Below the pieces are notes generated by a model that did not search any database, was not told the DNA's origin, and worked only from the letters and a program-made list of their open reading frames with translations. The position numbers and the translations under genes are program-made. A stretch of 64,000 nucleotides of DNA from Lachnospiraceae bacterium (GTDB lineage: Bacteria > Bacillota > Clostridia > Lachnospirales > Lachnospiraceae), in NCBI GenBank assembly GCA_022845955.1, contig AP025576.1, forward strand, positions 7,006,001 to 7,070,000, read 5' to 3'. Below, in pieces: positions 8,048 to 16,709 of this stretch. Numbering within the stretch: the stretch's first letter is position 1; each line of letters starts with the position of its first letter.

Positions 8048-9283
8048 CTAATCCGTGAATTTCTTAACCAGAAGGCTGGCATTGTGACCGCCGAAGCCAA
8101 GGGAATTGGACAATGCATATACAATCTCTTCTTGTGCCGCCTCCCTGCAGTAATCCAGGTCACATTCCTCATCCGGTATCTGATACCCTACTGTAGCATG
8201 AATATAGCCCTCCTGCAATTCCTTCACACAGGTAATGAACTCAACGGCCCCAGCCGCCCCCAGCAGATGGCCTATCATGGATTTGGTGGAATTGATACGG
8301 ATATTTTTCGCGTGCTCCCCGAAGGTAAGCTTAATTGCCCTTGTTTCAAACATGTCATTCAGATGGGTGCTGGTGCCATGGGCGTTGATATAGGTAATAT
8401 CCTCAAGAGCCGCTCCCGCGTCCTTCACCGCATATTCCATAGCCTTGGCTGCACCGGAACCATCTTCCGCGGGTGAGGTGATATGAAAGGCATCCGAGGA
8501 GCATCCGTAGCCCACTACCTCCGCGTAAATCGCCGCCCCTCTTTTTCTGGCGTGCTCCAGTTCTTCCAGTACCACCACACCGGCGCCCTCTCCCATAATA
8601 AATCCGCTCCGTTCCTTATCAAAGGGAATGGAACATCTGGCAGGATCCTCCGACGGACTCAGGGCGGTAAGGGCGGTAAAACCGGAAACCCCGATAGGGC
8701 AGATGCTGCTTTCCGCCCCTCCTGCGATCATAACCTCCGCATCCCCGTACTGGATGGTACGGAACGCTTCTCCGATACAGTTCGTACCGGTTGCACAGGC
8801 GGTTACCACGTTAATACTCTTTCCCTTCAGGCCGAACTGAATGGATACATTTCCTGCCGCCATATTGCTGATCATCATGGGAACCAGGAAAGGATTCACC
8901 CGGTTAGGGCCTTTTTCCATGAGTTTATTATGTTCCCGTTCCATAGCCTGCAGGGAACCGATTCCGGATCCTACCGCTACGCCTACCCGCCAGGGATCCT
9001 CTTGTTCCATATCAAGTCCGGCATCCTCTATTGCTTCTTTCGTTGCCGCCACAGCAAACTGACAGAACGCCTCCATTCGTTTGGCCGTTTTAAAATCCAT
9101 ATAATTTTTAGGATCAAAGTCTTTGACTTGTGCCGCCAGCTTACATTTATATTCCGATGCGTCAAATCTGGAAATGGGGCCGAAGCCGGTTTTCCCTGTC
9201 TTTACGCCCGCCCAGAACTCTTCTACCGTCAGGCCAATGGGCGTGATCGCCCCCATTCCTGTAACCACTACTCTTCTGCTCAT
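8048..9283 (-). CDS. fabF: 3-oxoacyl-ACP synthase II
   Basis: FabF elongates acyl-ACP with malonyl-ACP. The 411-residue thiolase-fold protein has the Cys-His-His triad at Cys163 (TACATGTNC), His302 (NAHGTSTHLND) and His339 (SMIGHLLGAAG). Length is normal for the family (about 410). It is separated from fabG by 87 bases that contain one arm of the dispersed repeat, the largest gap in the downstream half of the operon. Confidence 0.96.
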   Translation of the reverse strand: MSRRVVVTGMGAITPIGLTVEEFWAGVKTGKTGFGPISRFDASEYKCKLAAQVKDFDPKNYMDFKTAKRMEAFCQFAVAATKEAIEDAGLDMEQEDPWRVGVAVGSGIGSLQAMEREHNKLMEKGPNRVNPFLVPMMISNMAAGNVSIQFGLKGKSINVVTACATGTNCIGEAFRTIQYGDAEVMIAGGAESSICPIGVSGFTALTALSPSEDPARCSIPFDKERSGFIMGEGAGVVVLEELEHARKRGAAIYAEVVGYGCSSDAFHITSPAEDGSGAAKAMEYAVKDAGAALEDITYINAHGTSTHLNDMFETRAIKLTFGEHAKNIRINSTKSMIGHLLGAAGAVEFITCVKELQEGYIHATVGYQIPDEECDLDYCREAAQEEIVYALSNSLGFGGHNASLLVKKFTD

Positions 9284-9318
9284 ATCTGCCTCTCATTCTG
9301 CCGTACAAACGGCCTGTA

Positions 9319-9334
9319 GTAACCGTTCAGACAA
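9319..9334. repeat. Copy of dispersed palindrome in the fabG-fabF gap
   Basis: GTAACCGTTCAGACA matches the left arm of the repeat family; the right arm here is degraded (GACCGTTCCGGCC). It sits within the fatty-acid operon. Confidence 0.5.
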
Positions 9335-9370
9335 GCCCGGACCGTTCCGGCCTGTCATACCCGGGGACAC

Positions 9371-10114
9371 TCAGATAGCCATCCCTCCATCAACGGAAAT
9401 CACCTGCCCGGTAATATATGCGCCGCCGTCGCCAGCCAAAAACGCCACCAGCGCCGCCACATCCTCCGGTCTGCCTTCCCGTTTCAGGGGAATCCGGGAA
9501 AGGATCCCGTTTTTTGCCTCCTCCGACATGGCCGCCGTCATATCCGTGGCTATATAACCGGGTGCCACCGCATTCACTGTCACATTCCTGCCTGCCAGTT
9601 CCCTTGCCACACTCTTTGTCAGGCCGATGACACCTGCCTTGCTGGCTGCATAATTTGCCTGCCCTGCATTCCCCAGCACGCCGGATACCGATGACAGATT
9701 GATGATCCTGCCGCCCCTTAATTTCATAAAATTCCTGTATAAATGGCGGATGGTATTAAAGGTTCCCTTTAAATTGGTATCAATCACCGCATCAAAGTCC
9801 TCTTCCTTCATACCCACCACCAGATTATCCTTTGTAATCCCTGCATTGTTCACCAGGATATCGATATGCCCGAAAAGCTCCAGCGCCTTTCGCACCATGT
9901 CACCGCAGGCCTGGAAATCCGCCACGGAGCAGGAAAGCGTCTCCGCCCTTCTTCCCATATCCCGGATCTGTGCGGCTGTCTCTTCCGCCTGTCCCCTGCT
10001 GCCTCTGTAATTCACTATCACATCTGCCCCCTGGGAAGCCAGGGTAAGGGCAATCTGTTTTCCGATTCCGCGTCCGGCCCCGGTAACCAGGGCTGTTTTT
10101 CCTTCCAGCATCAT
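9371..10114 (-). CDS. fabG: 3-oxoacyl-ACP reductase
   Basis: FabG reduces 3-oxoacyl-ACP with NADPH. The 247-residue short-chain dehydrogenase has the cofactor motif TGAGRGIG (11-18), NNAG (89-92), and the catalytic Ser in INLSSVSG with Tyr155 and Lys159 in YAASK. The ATG at 10114 overlaps the fabD stop and has GGAGG seven bases upstream; a second ATG follows immediately. Translational coupling with fabD is likely. Confidence 0.96.
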   Translation of the reverse strand: MMLEGKTALVTGAGRGIGKQIALTLASQGADVIVNYRGSRGQAEETAAQIRDMGRRAETLSCSVADFQACGDMVRKALELFGHIDILVNNAGITKDNLVVGMKEEDFDAVIDTNLKGTFNTIRHLYRNFMKLRGGRIINLSSVSGVLGNAGQANYAASKAGVIGLTKSVARELAGRNVTVNAVAPGYIATDMTAAMSEEAKNGILSRIPLKREGRPEDVAALVAFLAGDGGAYITGQVISVDGGMAI

Positions 10115-11019
10115 TTTATTTCCTCCAGATCCTCTGCCTTTTCCACGTTTATTACAGTGACATCCCGGTTTATTTTACGCATAAAGCCGGAGAGGGACTT
10201 TCCCGGCCCGATTTCCACAAAGGTATCAACGCCGTCCGCTATCATGCGTTCCACGCTTTCCTGCCACCTCACGGAGCTTGACACCTGCCTTACCAAAAGA
10301 TCTTTTATCTGCGCGGTATCTGTAACATAATCAGCAGTCACATTGGAAAGATAAGGTACACGGATTTCCTTCAGGGAAATCCCGGCAAGAACCTGCCCCA
10401 GCTTCTCTCCTGCCCCCTTCAGCATAGGGGAATGGAAGGGGCCGCTGACCTTCAGGGGGACACAGCGCTTCGCCCCAAGCTCCTTCAGCTTATCCGCCGC
10501 TGCATTAACCGCCGCCGCTTCCCCGGTGATCACCGTCTGTCCGGGACAGTTATAATTAGCTACACTAACCGTACCCTCTATCTGTTCACAGGCTGTGGCG
10601 ATGGTTTCACTGTCCAGCCCCAGAACCGCAGTCATGGCACCCCCTGAGGGAACGGCTTTCTGCATGTAAATTCCCCTTTTGCGCACGCAATAGAACAAAT
10701 CCTTACAATCCATCACATCCGCTGCCGCCAGGGCCGCATATTCTCCCAGGCTCAGGCCCGCCGCCACATCCGGACGGCACCCTCTGTCCTCCAGCACCTT
10801 CAGCAATGCCACCTCTACGGTCAGCATGGCAATCTGTGTATATTCCGTAATATTTATCTGTTCGTTTTCCTCAAAGCACAGTGCCGCCACATCCAGCCCG
10901 GAGGCTTCAGATGCCTTTTGGAAAATATCCCTTGCCGCGGGGAACGCATCATAGAAGTCTTTGCCCATTCCCACGTACTGGGACCCCTGCCCCGGAAAAA
11001 TAAATGCTGTTTTACCCAT
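10111..11019 (-). CDS. fabD: Malonyl-CoA:ACP transacylase
   Basis: FabD loads malonate from CoA onto acyl carrier protein. The 302-residue protein starts FIFPGQGSQYVGMGKD, has the nucleophile Ser90 in GLSLGEYAAL, Arg115 and the catalytic His196 in GPFHSPML. Its stop overlaps the fabG start. Unlike other junctions in the operon, the gap to the upstream fabK is long (291 bases) and carries a FabT-like site, so this gene may head its own transcript. Confidence 0.96.
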   Translation of the reverse strand: MGKTAFIFPGQGSQYVGMGKDFYDAFPAARDIFQKASEASGLDVAALCFEENEQINITEYTQIAMLTVEVALLKVLEDRGCRPDVAAGLSLGEYAALAAADVMDCKDLFYCVRKRGIYMQKAVPSGGAMTAVLGLDSETIATACEQIEGTVSVANYNCPGQTVITGEAAAVNAAADKLKELGAKRCVPLKVSGPFHSPMLKGAGEKLGQVLAGISLKEIRVPYLSNVTADYVTDTAQIKDLLVRQVSSSVRWQESVERMIADGVDTFVEIGPGKSLSGFMRKINRDVTVINVEKAEDLEEIK

Positions 11020-11310
11020 GATTTCCTATCTCCTATATCTGTTTTGAACGGTTATGTTGCATTTGGTTGGTAGTATGGTAGAAGTTTGGTGGTTGGTAGT
11101 TGAAAAAAAGAAAACGGCATATATTTTGATAATCGTTTTATTTGATATTCAAAATATATAGTTGTAAACAACGGATGACACGCCCCGCGAGCCATCCGTC
11201 CATCGAAAAAGACTGCCGGTATTCCCGTCTGTTAATGGGCCCGTAAGTCTTTCCCTGTTTATCTGCACAAAGAAGCCTTTAACGGAATTTCTCAAAAACG
11301 ACCGAATCTG
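11020..11310 (-). promoter_or_regulatory. fabK-fabD gap with FabT-like operator
   Basis: This 291-base gap contains TTTGATATTCAAA at 11141-11153, an exact TTTGA-N3-TCAAA palindrome, and a degraded second copy (TTTGATAATCGTT) near 11125-11137. This is the form of the FabT operator known from streptococci. The surrounding 60 bases are AT-rich and could hold a promoter for fabD, but no clear -35/-10 pair was found. A degenerate half-site of the dispersed repeat (TTTTGAACGGTTAT) lies at 11042-11055. Confidence 0.55.
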
Positions 11311-12234
11311 TCACCATTTCAGCAATGCACTGCCGTCATGGACAATTTCTTCAATTATCTCACGGCAGGTCTGGATCTGATTGACCATCCCTGCACACTG
11401 TCCGGCCATCAGGGTACCGTTGACCACGTCGCCTTCCATGACCGCTTTTCTCAAAGCACCCAGCGTTAAATACTCCAGCTCTTCAAAGGAAGCCCCTTCC
11501 TTTTCCAGCTTCAGATATTCCCTGGTCATTTTGTTACGGATCTGACGTATGGGATGCCCGGTGCTCATACCGGTGATTTCAGAATCAATATCCCTGGCCC
11601 TGATAACCTTCTGCTTATAATTATCATGGGCGATGGACTCGCTGGCCGCCACAAAACGGGTGCCCATCTGCACCCCCTGTGCCCCCAGCATGAATGCTGC
11701 CGCAAAACCCCTGCCGTCCGCAATGCCGCCGGCTGCAATGACCGGTATATGTACGGCATCCGCGACCTGGGGGACAAGCGTCATCGTGGTTGCGGATCCA
11801 ATATGCCCGCCGCTCTCCATGCCTTCCGCCACCACTGCGTCCGCTCCGGAACGCTCCATCATTTTCGCCATGGCAACGCTGGCAACCACAGGAATGACCT
11901 TCACCCCTGCTGCCTTCCACATTTCCATATATTTTGCCGGGCTTCCGGCGCCGGTAGTAACCACCTCCACGCCTTCTTCCACAATCACCTCCGCCACGCC
12001 GTCGGCATTGGGATTAAGCAGCATTACGTTCACCCCGATGGGCCTGGAAGTGAGTTTTCTCGCCTCCCGTACCTGCTCCCTCACAATATCAGCCGGTGCG
12101 CTGGCGGCTCCGATGATTCCAAGCCCGCCCGCTTCTGAAACGGCGGCAGCCAGATGGTATTCCCCTACCCAGGCCATGCCGCCCTGAATAATCGGATACT
12201 CGATTCCGAGAAGTTCCGTAACCGCTGTCTTCAT
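11311..12234 (-). CDS. fabK: Enoyl-ACP reductase II (FabK)
   Basis: FabK is the FMN- and NAD(P)H-dependent reductase that completes each fatty-acid cycle in many Firmicutes lacking FabI. The 307-residue TIM-barrel protein has EYPIIQGGMAWV, the catalytic-site His144 in EGMESGGHIG, GGIADGRGFAAAFMLGAQGVQMGTRF for FMN phosphate, and the C-terminal GQCAGM motif typical of FabK. Its ATG shares one base with the acpP stop (TAATG), so the two are coupled. FabK-type enzymes are insensitive to triclosan, as family knowledge. Confidence 0.95.
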   Translation of the reverse strand: MKTAVTELLGIEYPIIQGGMAWVGEYHLAAAVSEAGGLGIIGAASAPADIVREQVREARKLTSRPIGVNVMLLNPNADGVAEVIVEEGVEVVTTGAGSPAKYMEMWKAAGVKVIPVVASVAMAKMMERSGADAVVAEGMESGGHIGSATTMTLVPQVADAVHIPVIAAGGIADGRGFAAAFMLGAQGVQMGTRFVAASESIAHDNYKQKVIRARDIDSEITGMSTGHPIRQIRNKMTREYLKLEKEGASFEELEYLTLGALRKAVMEGDVVNGTLMAGQCAGMVNQIQTCREIIEEIVHDGSALLKW

Positions 12235-12467
12235 TAAGCCTCGATGCCCTGTGCTTTCAGATATTCTACAACCGAACCCACCGTTGTCAGTTTTTCCAAT
12301 TCCTCTGCAGGAATTTCAACACCATATTCTTCTTCTACCGCCATAACCAATTCGAAAAGGTCCAGAGAGTCAGCTCCCAGATCATCCTTGAAGGAGGAAT
12401 CCTCTGTGATCGTCACACCTTCCAGATTTAACTGCTCCTGAATAATTTCAATTACTTTCTCTAACAT
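12234..12467 (-). CDS. acpP: Acyl carrier protein
   Basis: The 77-residue acidic helical protein carries the growing acyl chain on phosphopantetheine attached to Ser34 in GADSLDLFELVMAVEEEYG. The start at 12467 is supported by GGAG eight bases upstream; the longer frame to 12509 runs through the operator. It is the first gene of the fatty-acid operon, immediately downstream of the best promoter in the window. Confidence 0.97.
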   Translation of the reverse strand: MLEKVIEIIQEQLNLEGVTITEDSSFKDDLGADSLDLFELVMAVEEEYGVEIPAEELEKLTTVGSVVEYLKAQGIEA

Positions 12468-12501
12468 TTTGTTATCTCCTTTTTTTGATTTTATAAAAAA
12501 G

Positions 12502-12542
12502 TTTGACATTCAAAGTATATTCTCTGTACCTTTGTTTGTCAA
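12502..12542 (-). promoter_or_regulatory. Promoter of the fatty-acid operon with FabT-like operator
   Basis: On the minus strand TTGACA (12537-12542), 17-base spacer and TATACT (12514-12519) form a near-consensus sigma-A promoter. The palindrome TTTGACATTCAAA (12502-12514) follows and overlaps the -10 by one base, placing a TTTGA-N3-TCAAA operator at the transcription start. The -35 covers the rsmI stop codon. A FabT-type MarR repressor responding to acyl-ACP is the likely regulator; its gene is not in the window. Confidence 0.8.
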
Positions 12543-13399
12543 CTACTTCTTTCCTCATTTTTGATAAAATGCCGGTAAATGTCTCTCTTGCTCAGGCCCC
12601 TGTCCTTTGCCACCAGCTTCATGGCTTCTTTCCGGTCAATTCCCTGATTCTCATAGGACTTCATATGCTCCTCTATGGACATCCCGGAAAAGGATTCTTC
12701 CTTCTCCTTTTGCTTCAATGCACGGCTCTTTCCTTCCACCACAAGCACATATTCCCCCCGGGGTTCCTGCGTCTCATAATAAGGAAGGGCTTCCTCCAGC
12801 GTGGTAGGCATTACCGTCTCGAATTTCTTGGTCAGCTCCCTGCAAAGGGTAATATGCCGGTTTCCCAGCACTTCATACAGGCACTCCAGGGTACGTATCA
12901 AATGATGGGGAGCCTCATACAGGATTATGGTCCTGGTTTCCTCCTTTAATTCCTCCAGCACCGCCTTTTTCTCTTTTTTATCGTCAAAAGGCAGAAACCC
13001 TTCAAAGCAAAACCTCCTGGTACTCAATCCGGAAAGGGTGAGCGCCGTAATACAGGCAGCAGGACCGGGCAGAGAGGTTACCGTAATCCCCGCCTCCTGG
13101 CACATTTTTACCAGTGCCTCGCCGGGATCCGATATGGCCGGTGTCCCGGCATCGGTAATCAGTGCGATATTTTTTCCCGCCTGCAGCTTATTTATCAAAT
13201 CATATGCTTTTTCCACTTTATTGTATTCGTGATAGCTGGTCATCGGCGTCCGGATTTCAAAATGGTTCAGCAGCTTAATGCTGTTGCGGGTATCCTCCGC
13301 TGCAATCAAATCCACCGTTTCCAGTGTTTCCCGGACGCGGGGCGTCATATCCTTCAGATTTCCGATAGGTGTGGCACATAAATAAAGAATACCTGCCAT
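12539..13399 (-). CDS. rsmI: 16S rRNA (cytidine1402-2'-O)-methyltransferase
   Basis: RsmI methylates the ribose of C1402 in the decoding centre of 16S rRNA. The 286-residue protein starts GILYLCATPIGNLKDMTPR, and has VDLIAAEDTRNS, the SAM-pocket ALITDAGTPAISDPG and the GPAACITALTLSGL motif of tetrapyrrole-methylase-fold enzymes. Length is normal. It ends on the -35 box of the acpP promoter and begins 65 bases after the DUF4015 gene. Confidence 0.95.
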   Translation of the reverse strand: MAGILYLCATPIGNLKDMTPRVRETLETVDLIAAEDTRNSIKLLNHFEIRTPMTSYHEYNKVEKAYDLINKLQAGKNIALITDAGTPAISDPGEALVKMCQEAGITVTSLPGPAACITALTLSGLSTRRFCFEGFLPFDDKKEKKAVLEELKEETRTIILYEAPHHLIRTLECLYEVLGNRHITLCRELTKKFETVMPTTLEEALPYYETQEPRGEYVLVVEGKSRALKQKEKEESFSGMSIEEHMKSYENQGIDRKEAMKLVAKDRGLSKRDIYRHFIKNEERSS

Positions 13400-13426
13400 T
13401 GTTTTCCTTTCTGCTGCAGACAGCGC

Positions 13427-13458
13427 GGTAAATGCGCCGTCCTGTCCGGGCTGTTATC
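13427..13458. repeat. Copy of dispersed palindrome
   Basis: GGTAAATGCGCC...CCTGTCCGGGCTGTTATC in the rsmI-DUF4015 gap resembles the copy near 60060, which shares the GGTAAATGCGC left arm. Confidence 0.45.
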
Positions 13459-13464
13459 CGCCCG

Positions 13465-14937
13465 TCATTCTCCGGCGGGTTCTTCCGCCGTTTCCTCCGG
13501 CAGCAATCCTCCCTCCGTATAACGGTTGGAAGCATTCCACAGGATCCATTCTTCATAACCGGCATCATAAACCGCCTGAATCTGGGCGCGGATTTCATCC
13601 GGCCCGTAAGGAATATGCCCCTTTACCCAGGTGGCGGTAAAATCCTGAAGCCAGGGCCGCACATTTGCCCGGATTTCCGGATTGGGGAGCAGGGGAATTC
13701 TGTTTTCAGAAACAGTACCTTCCCGTTCAGGCAGCCCATTGCCCGATACCCCGTTGTCCGATACTCCATTACCGGATACCTGTCCGGATACCTGTCCGGC
13801 TTCCTTCTCCCGTCCCATGCCCGCCAGCACCTTCCGGGAAGCATTCATGCTTCTGTAAATTGTTTCATAAGGCTGGGCATCCGGTACCGCCAGCCCCAGG
13901 TTCCCCGGTCCGTAATGGGACGGATAAACCATAGGGCTTATGTAATCCAGATACTTTGCCATCTCGTAATAATCCTGTCCCACTATGGAAGCATCCAGAC
14001 TGCTGTCGATAATGATTCCATATACATCTGCGGATACAGGAACTCCCAGCCCGTGCAGCTCTTTTGCCGCATAAGCCGTAAATTCCGTTATTGCCTGTTC
14101 TTTATCCCTGCCCAGGGCTTCCGGGCCGAAATCCACCTTTGCCATGCCGGAATCGGTGGAGAAGCGTATGTAATCAAACTGTATTTCATCGAAACCTGCC
14201 GCCGCCGCCTGTCCGGCGATTTCCAGAAGATAGTCCCACACCTCCCGGCTATAGGGATTTACCCAGGCCAGCCCGGACTTATCCCGGAATACTTTCCCTT
14301 CCTTGTCATGCAGAGCCAGATCCGTCCGGTTTTCCGCCAGAAAAGGATCTTTAAAAGCCACAATCCTGGCAATGAGGTATATTCCATGTTCCTTGCATTT
14401 ACGTATCAGGCCGGGCATATCGGATATGTACTTTTTAACCGCGCCGATATCTTCTACCAGTTCGGAATCCATTTCATATACCACATGGCCTTCGTCATTC
14501 TTCACATCAATAACCATGGCGTTCAGCTCTGTCCTGTCCACCAGATCGATCAGGCTGTCCATATTGGAGGTTCCGGCCATAGCCCCGGTAACATAGATTC
14601 CCTTTACCTTTACCCGTTCTCCGTCCAGAGAATCCGGTACGGTCCCGCCTTCAGCTTCTTGTGTGCCGTCACTCCCGCCGGCTTCTTCCGTTCCGTTCCC
14701 CGAAACCGTATCTGCCTGCGTTTTGTTCCCCGAAACCGTATCTTCCTGCGTCCCGTTCCCTGAAACAGTCTTTGCTTGCGTTCCGTCCTGTCCCCCGGCC
14801 CCCGCATCCTGTGTTCCGGTTTCTCCGGAGGCTATCGTTTCCTTTGCCTTCCCACTGCAGCCGGCCAGATACAGGCTCGTTGCGGCAATAGCCAGAATAC
14901 ACAGCAATACGGCCGCAAATACCCCTTTTTTTCTCAT
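13465..14937 (-). CDS. DUF4015 putative glycoside hydrolase lipoprotein
   Basis: The 490-residue protein has a lipoprotein signal (LAGC, Cys27), a low-complexity linker to about residue 110 with repeats of the form TVSGNGTQ, then a TIM-barrel DUF4015 domain. Barrel motifs include VKGIYVTGAMAG, NAMVIDVKNDEGHV, YLIARIVAFKDPF, FDEIQFDYIRFSTD and DYISPMVYPSHYGPGN. DUF4015 is related to glycoside hydrolase barrels; the substrate is unknown, possibly a cell-surface glycan. A second run of SGNG-type repeats lies inside the domain near residue 395, between barrel motifs. It acts outside the cell on the membrane. Confidence 0.85.
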   Translation of the reverse strand: MRKKGVFAAVLLCILAIAATSLYLAGCSGKAKETIASGETGTQDAGAGGQDGTQAKTVSGNGTQEDTVSGNKTQADTVSGNGTEEAGGSDGTQEAEGGTVPDSLDGERVKVKGIYVTGAMAGTSNMDSLIDLVDRTELNAMVIDVKNDEGHVVYEMDSELVEDIGAVKKYISDMPGLIRKCKEHGIYLIARIVAFKDPFLAENRTDLALHDKEGKVFRDKSGLAWVNPYSREVWDYLLEIAGQAAAAGFDEIQFDYIRFSTDSGMAKVDFGPEALGRDKEQAITEFTAYAAKELHGLGVPVSADVYGIIIDSSLDASIVGQDYYEMAKYLDYISPMVYPSHYGPGNLGLAVPDAQPYETIYRSMNASRKVLAGMGREKEAGQVSGQVSGNGVSDNGVSGNGLPEREGTVSENRIPLLPNPEIRANVRPWLQDFTATWVKGHIPYGPDEIRAQIQAVYDAGYEEWILWNASNRYTEGGLLPEETAEEPAGE

Positions 14938-14973
14938 CTTCCGTTTCTTTCCGGCCTGTGGCGCCTAACAAAC

Positions 14974-15003
14974 GTAACCGTTCCGACCTGTCCGAACTGT
15001 TAC
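14974..15003. repeat. Best full copy of dispersed palindrome
   Basis: This 30-base copy has both arms: GTAACCGTTC at the left end and GAACTGTTAC at the right end, around CGACCTGTCC. It lies in the 115-base gap between the tRNA methyltransferase and DUF4015 genes. Confidence 0.65.
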
Positions 15004-15052
15004 AAACAAACCTCTATCTAATCTATGATAATAACCGATACCGGAGGAATTT

Positions 15053-15805
15053 TCAATACCCATATATATCATATATTTCATCTGTATAAATACCCGGTTC
15101 CCGGTATACAATCAGCGGCTTTTCCACCGACATACGGCTGCGTCCTCCCCGGTTGGCTTCCAGCAAAACCATATTGGGTTCCTTATCCACAAAAGGGTAT
15201 ACCAGCTGCATCCGTTTTGGCTCCAGCTTGTAACGGGACAGGGTAACCATGATCTCCGCCAGGCGGAAGGGCCTGTGCACCAGATAAAAGTTTCCTCCGG
15301 GCTTCAGCAGACGGGCCGCCTGGGACGCCACATCCTCAAAGGTACATTTGACCTCATGCCGCGCAATCGCCTTAGGCGCTTCCGGGTTGGCAAGTCCGTG
15401 GCCGCCCGCCATATAAGGGGGATTACAGGTTACGACGTCAAAAGAAGCAGCCGGAAACAAGCCCGCTGCTTCTCTGATATCCCCCTCCACAATATCTATT
15501 TTTTCTTCCAGGCCGTTCAAAGCCACGCTGCGCCGTGCCATATCCGCGCTGTCGGCCTGGATTTCCAGCCCGGTCAGATGGGAGGCACCGGTTTTCGCCT
15601 CCAGAAGGATGGGGATAATGCCGGTCCCCGTCCCCATATCCAGCACAGTCCCCCCGTCTCTCACCCGGGCAAAGCCCGAAAGGAGCACGGCGTCCATGCC
15701 AAAACAGAAGCGTTCCCTGTCCTGGATGATTACATACCCGTTGCGCTGCAGCTCATCCAGCCGTTCCCCCGGCTTCAGCCCGCCGCTACAGTTTGGATTT
15801 TTCAT
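15053..15805 (-). CDS. tRNA1(Val) (adenine37-N6)-methyltransferase family protein (YabB/TrmN6)
   Basis: The 250-residue class I SAM methyltransferase has the motif VLDMGTGTGIIPILLEA (54-70) and the amino-methylating NPPYM (128-132). The RFCFGMDAVLLSGFA stretch is typical of the YfiC/TrmN6 group, which methylates N6 of A37 in tRNA-Val. It overlaps the ricT gene by 20 bases and occupies the slot of yabB next to ricT in Bacillus. Confidence 0.9.
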   Translation of the reverse strand: MKNPNCSGGLKPGERLDELQRNGYVIIQDRERFCFGMDAVLLSGFARVRDGGTVLDMGTGTGIIPILLEAKTGASHLTGLEIQADSADMARRSVALNGLEEKIDIVEGDIREAAGLFPAASFDVVTCNPPYMAGGHGLANPEAPKAIARHEVKCTFEDVASQAARLLKPGGNFYLVHRPFRLAEIMVTLSRYKLEPKRMQLVYPFVDKEPNMVLLEANRGGRSRMSVEKPLIVYREPGIYTDEIYDIYGY

Positions 15806-16688
15806 CCTGCTTCTCCAGTTTTTCCAGTTCCTTCAGTTCTTTCTCGTTCACATCGTTCTTCTTGTTTCTGCCGTGCCTTTTCTTAAAACGCAGCTGATCC
15901 AGGCGGTATTCCCTGATTTCCTTCTCATCATCCACATTTACAATGACCTTTACCTGCTGCCGGAGCACATTCACGCTGGACACCTCGCCCTTCAGGCCGT
16001 CGTCCGTGGTCACATAATCTCCGGTATTGGGGAGCCTGCGGTTCAAATCCTCGTAGGTTTCCTCTTCATGCTTCAGGCAGCACATCAGCCTGCCGCACAC
16101 ACCGGATATTTTGGTGGGATTCAGGGAAAGATTCTGTTCCTTCGCCATTTTAATGGATACAGGCACAAATTCAGACAGGTGGGTATGGCAGCAAAGCCGC
16201 CTCCCGCAGATACCGATCCCTCCCAGGATTTTGGTTTCATCCCTCACGCCGATTTGACGCAGTTCGATCCTCGTCTTAAACACACTTGCCAGATCCTTTA
16301 CCAGCTCACGGAAGTCGATCCTTCCGTCTGCTGTAAAATAAAACAGCACTTTATTGTTATCAAAGGTATATTCCGCATCAATGAGCTTCATGTCCAGCCC
16401 ATGCTTGCGGATTTTTTCCTGGCAGATACGGAAGGCTTCTTTTTCCTTCCCTTTATTTGCCGCTTCCTGCTCATTATCCCGATCGGTGGCAATCCGTAAA
16501 ACCGGCTTTAAAGGCTGTACCACCTTGCTGTCATCCACCTCGCGGATACCACCCACCACCGTTCCGTATTCCACGCCCCGGGCGGTTTCCACGATCACAT
16601 GGTCGCCCTTGTTTATCTCGAACCGGGTCGGGTCAAAATAATAAATTTTCCCCGCCGTACGGAATCTCACTCCTATAACTTTTGTCAT
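15786..16688 (-). CDS. ricT: PSP1-domain protein RicT (YaaT)
   Basis: The 300-residue PSP1-domain protein has three N-terminal beta-rich segments (VIGVRFRTAGKIYYF), then GICGRRLCC and GVCGRLMCC with Cys161, 166, 167, 198, 203 and 204. In Bacillus RicT works with RicA and RicF in a 4Fe-4S-containing complex that affects RNase Y cleavage and sporulation phosphorelay. RicA and RicF are not nearby. It begins 21 bases after holB with a GGGAGG ribosome site. Confidence 0.93.
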   Translation of the reverse strand: MTKVIGVRFRTAGKIYYFDPTRFEINKGDHVIVETARGVEYGTVVGGIREVDDSKVVQPLKPVLRIATDRDNEQEAANKGKEKEAFRICQEKIRKHGLDMKLIDAEYTFDNNKVLFYFTADGRIDFRELVKDLASVFKTRIELRQIGVRDETKILGGIGICGRRLCCHTHLSEFVPVSIKMAKEQNLSLNPTKISGVCGRLMCCLKHEEETYEDLNRRLPNTGDYVTTDDGLKGEVSSVNVLRQQVKVIVNVDDEKEIREYRLDQLRFKKRHGRNKKNDVNEKELKELEKLEKQDEKSKL

Positions 16689-16709
16689 CTATAAACCTCC
16701 CTGAGGGAT

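Noticed and set aside
11020..11310. A small gene in the fabK-fabD gap
   Set aside because: No open frame with a start and ribosome site was seen; the content is better explained as regulatory.
14600..14971. Repetitive open frames opposite the DUF4015 linker
   Set aside because: They come from the repetitive codons of the linker on the other strand.
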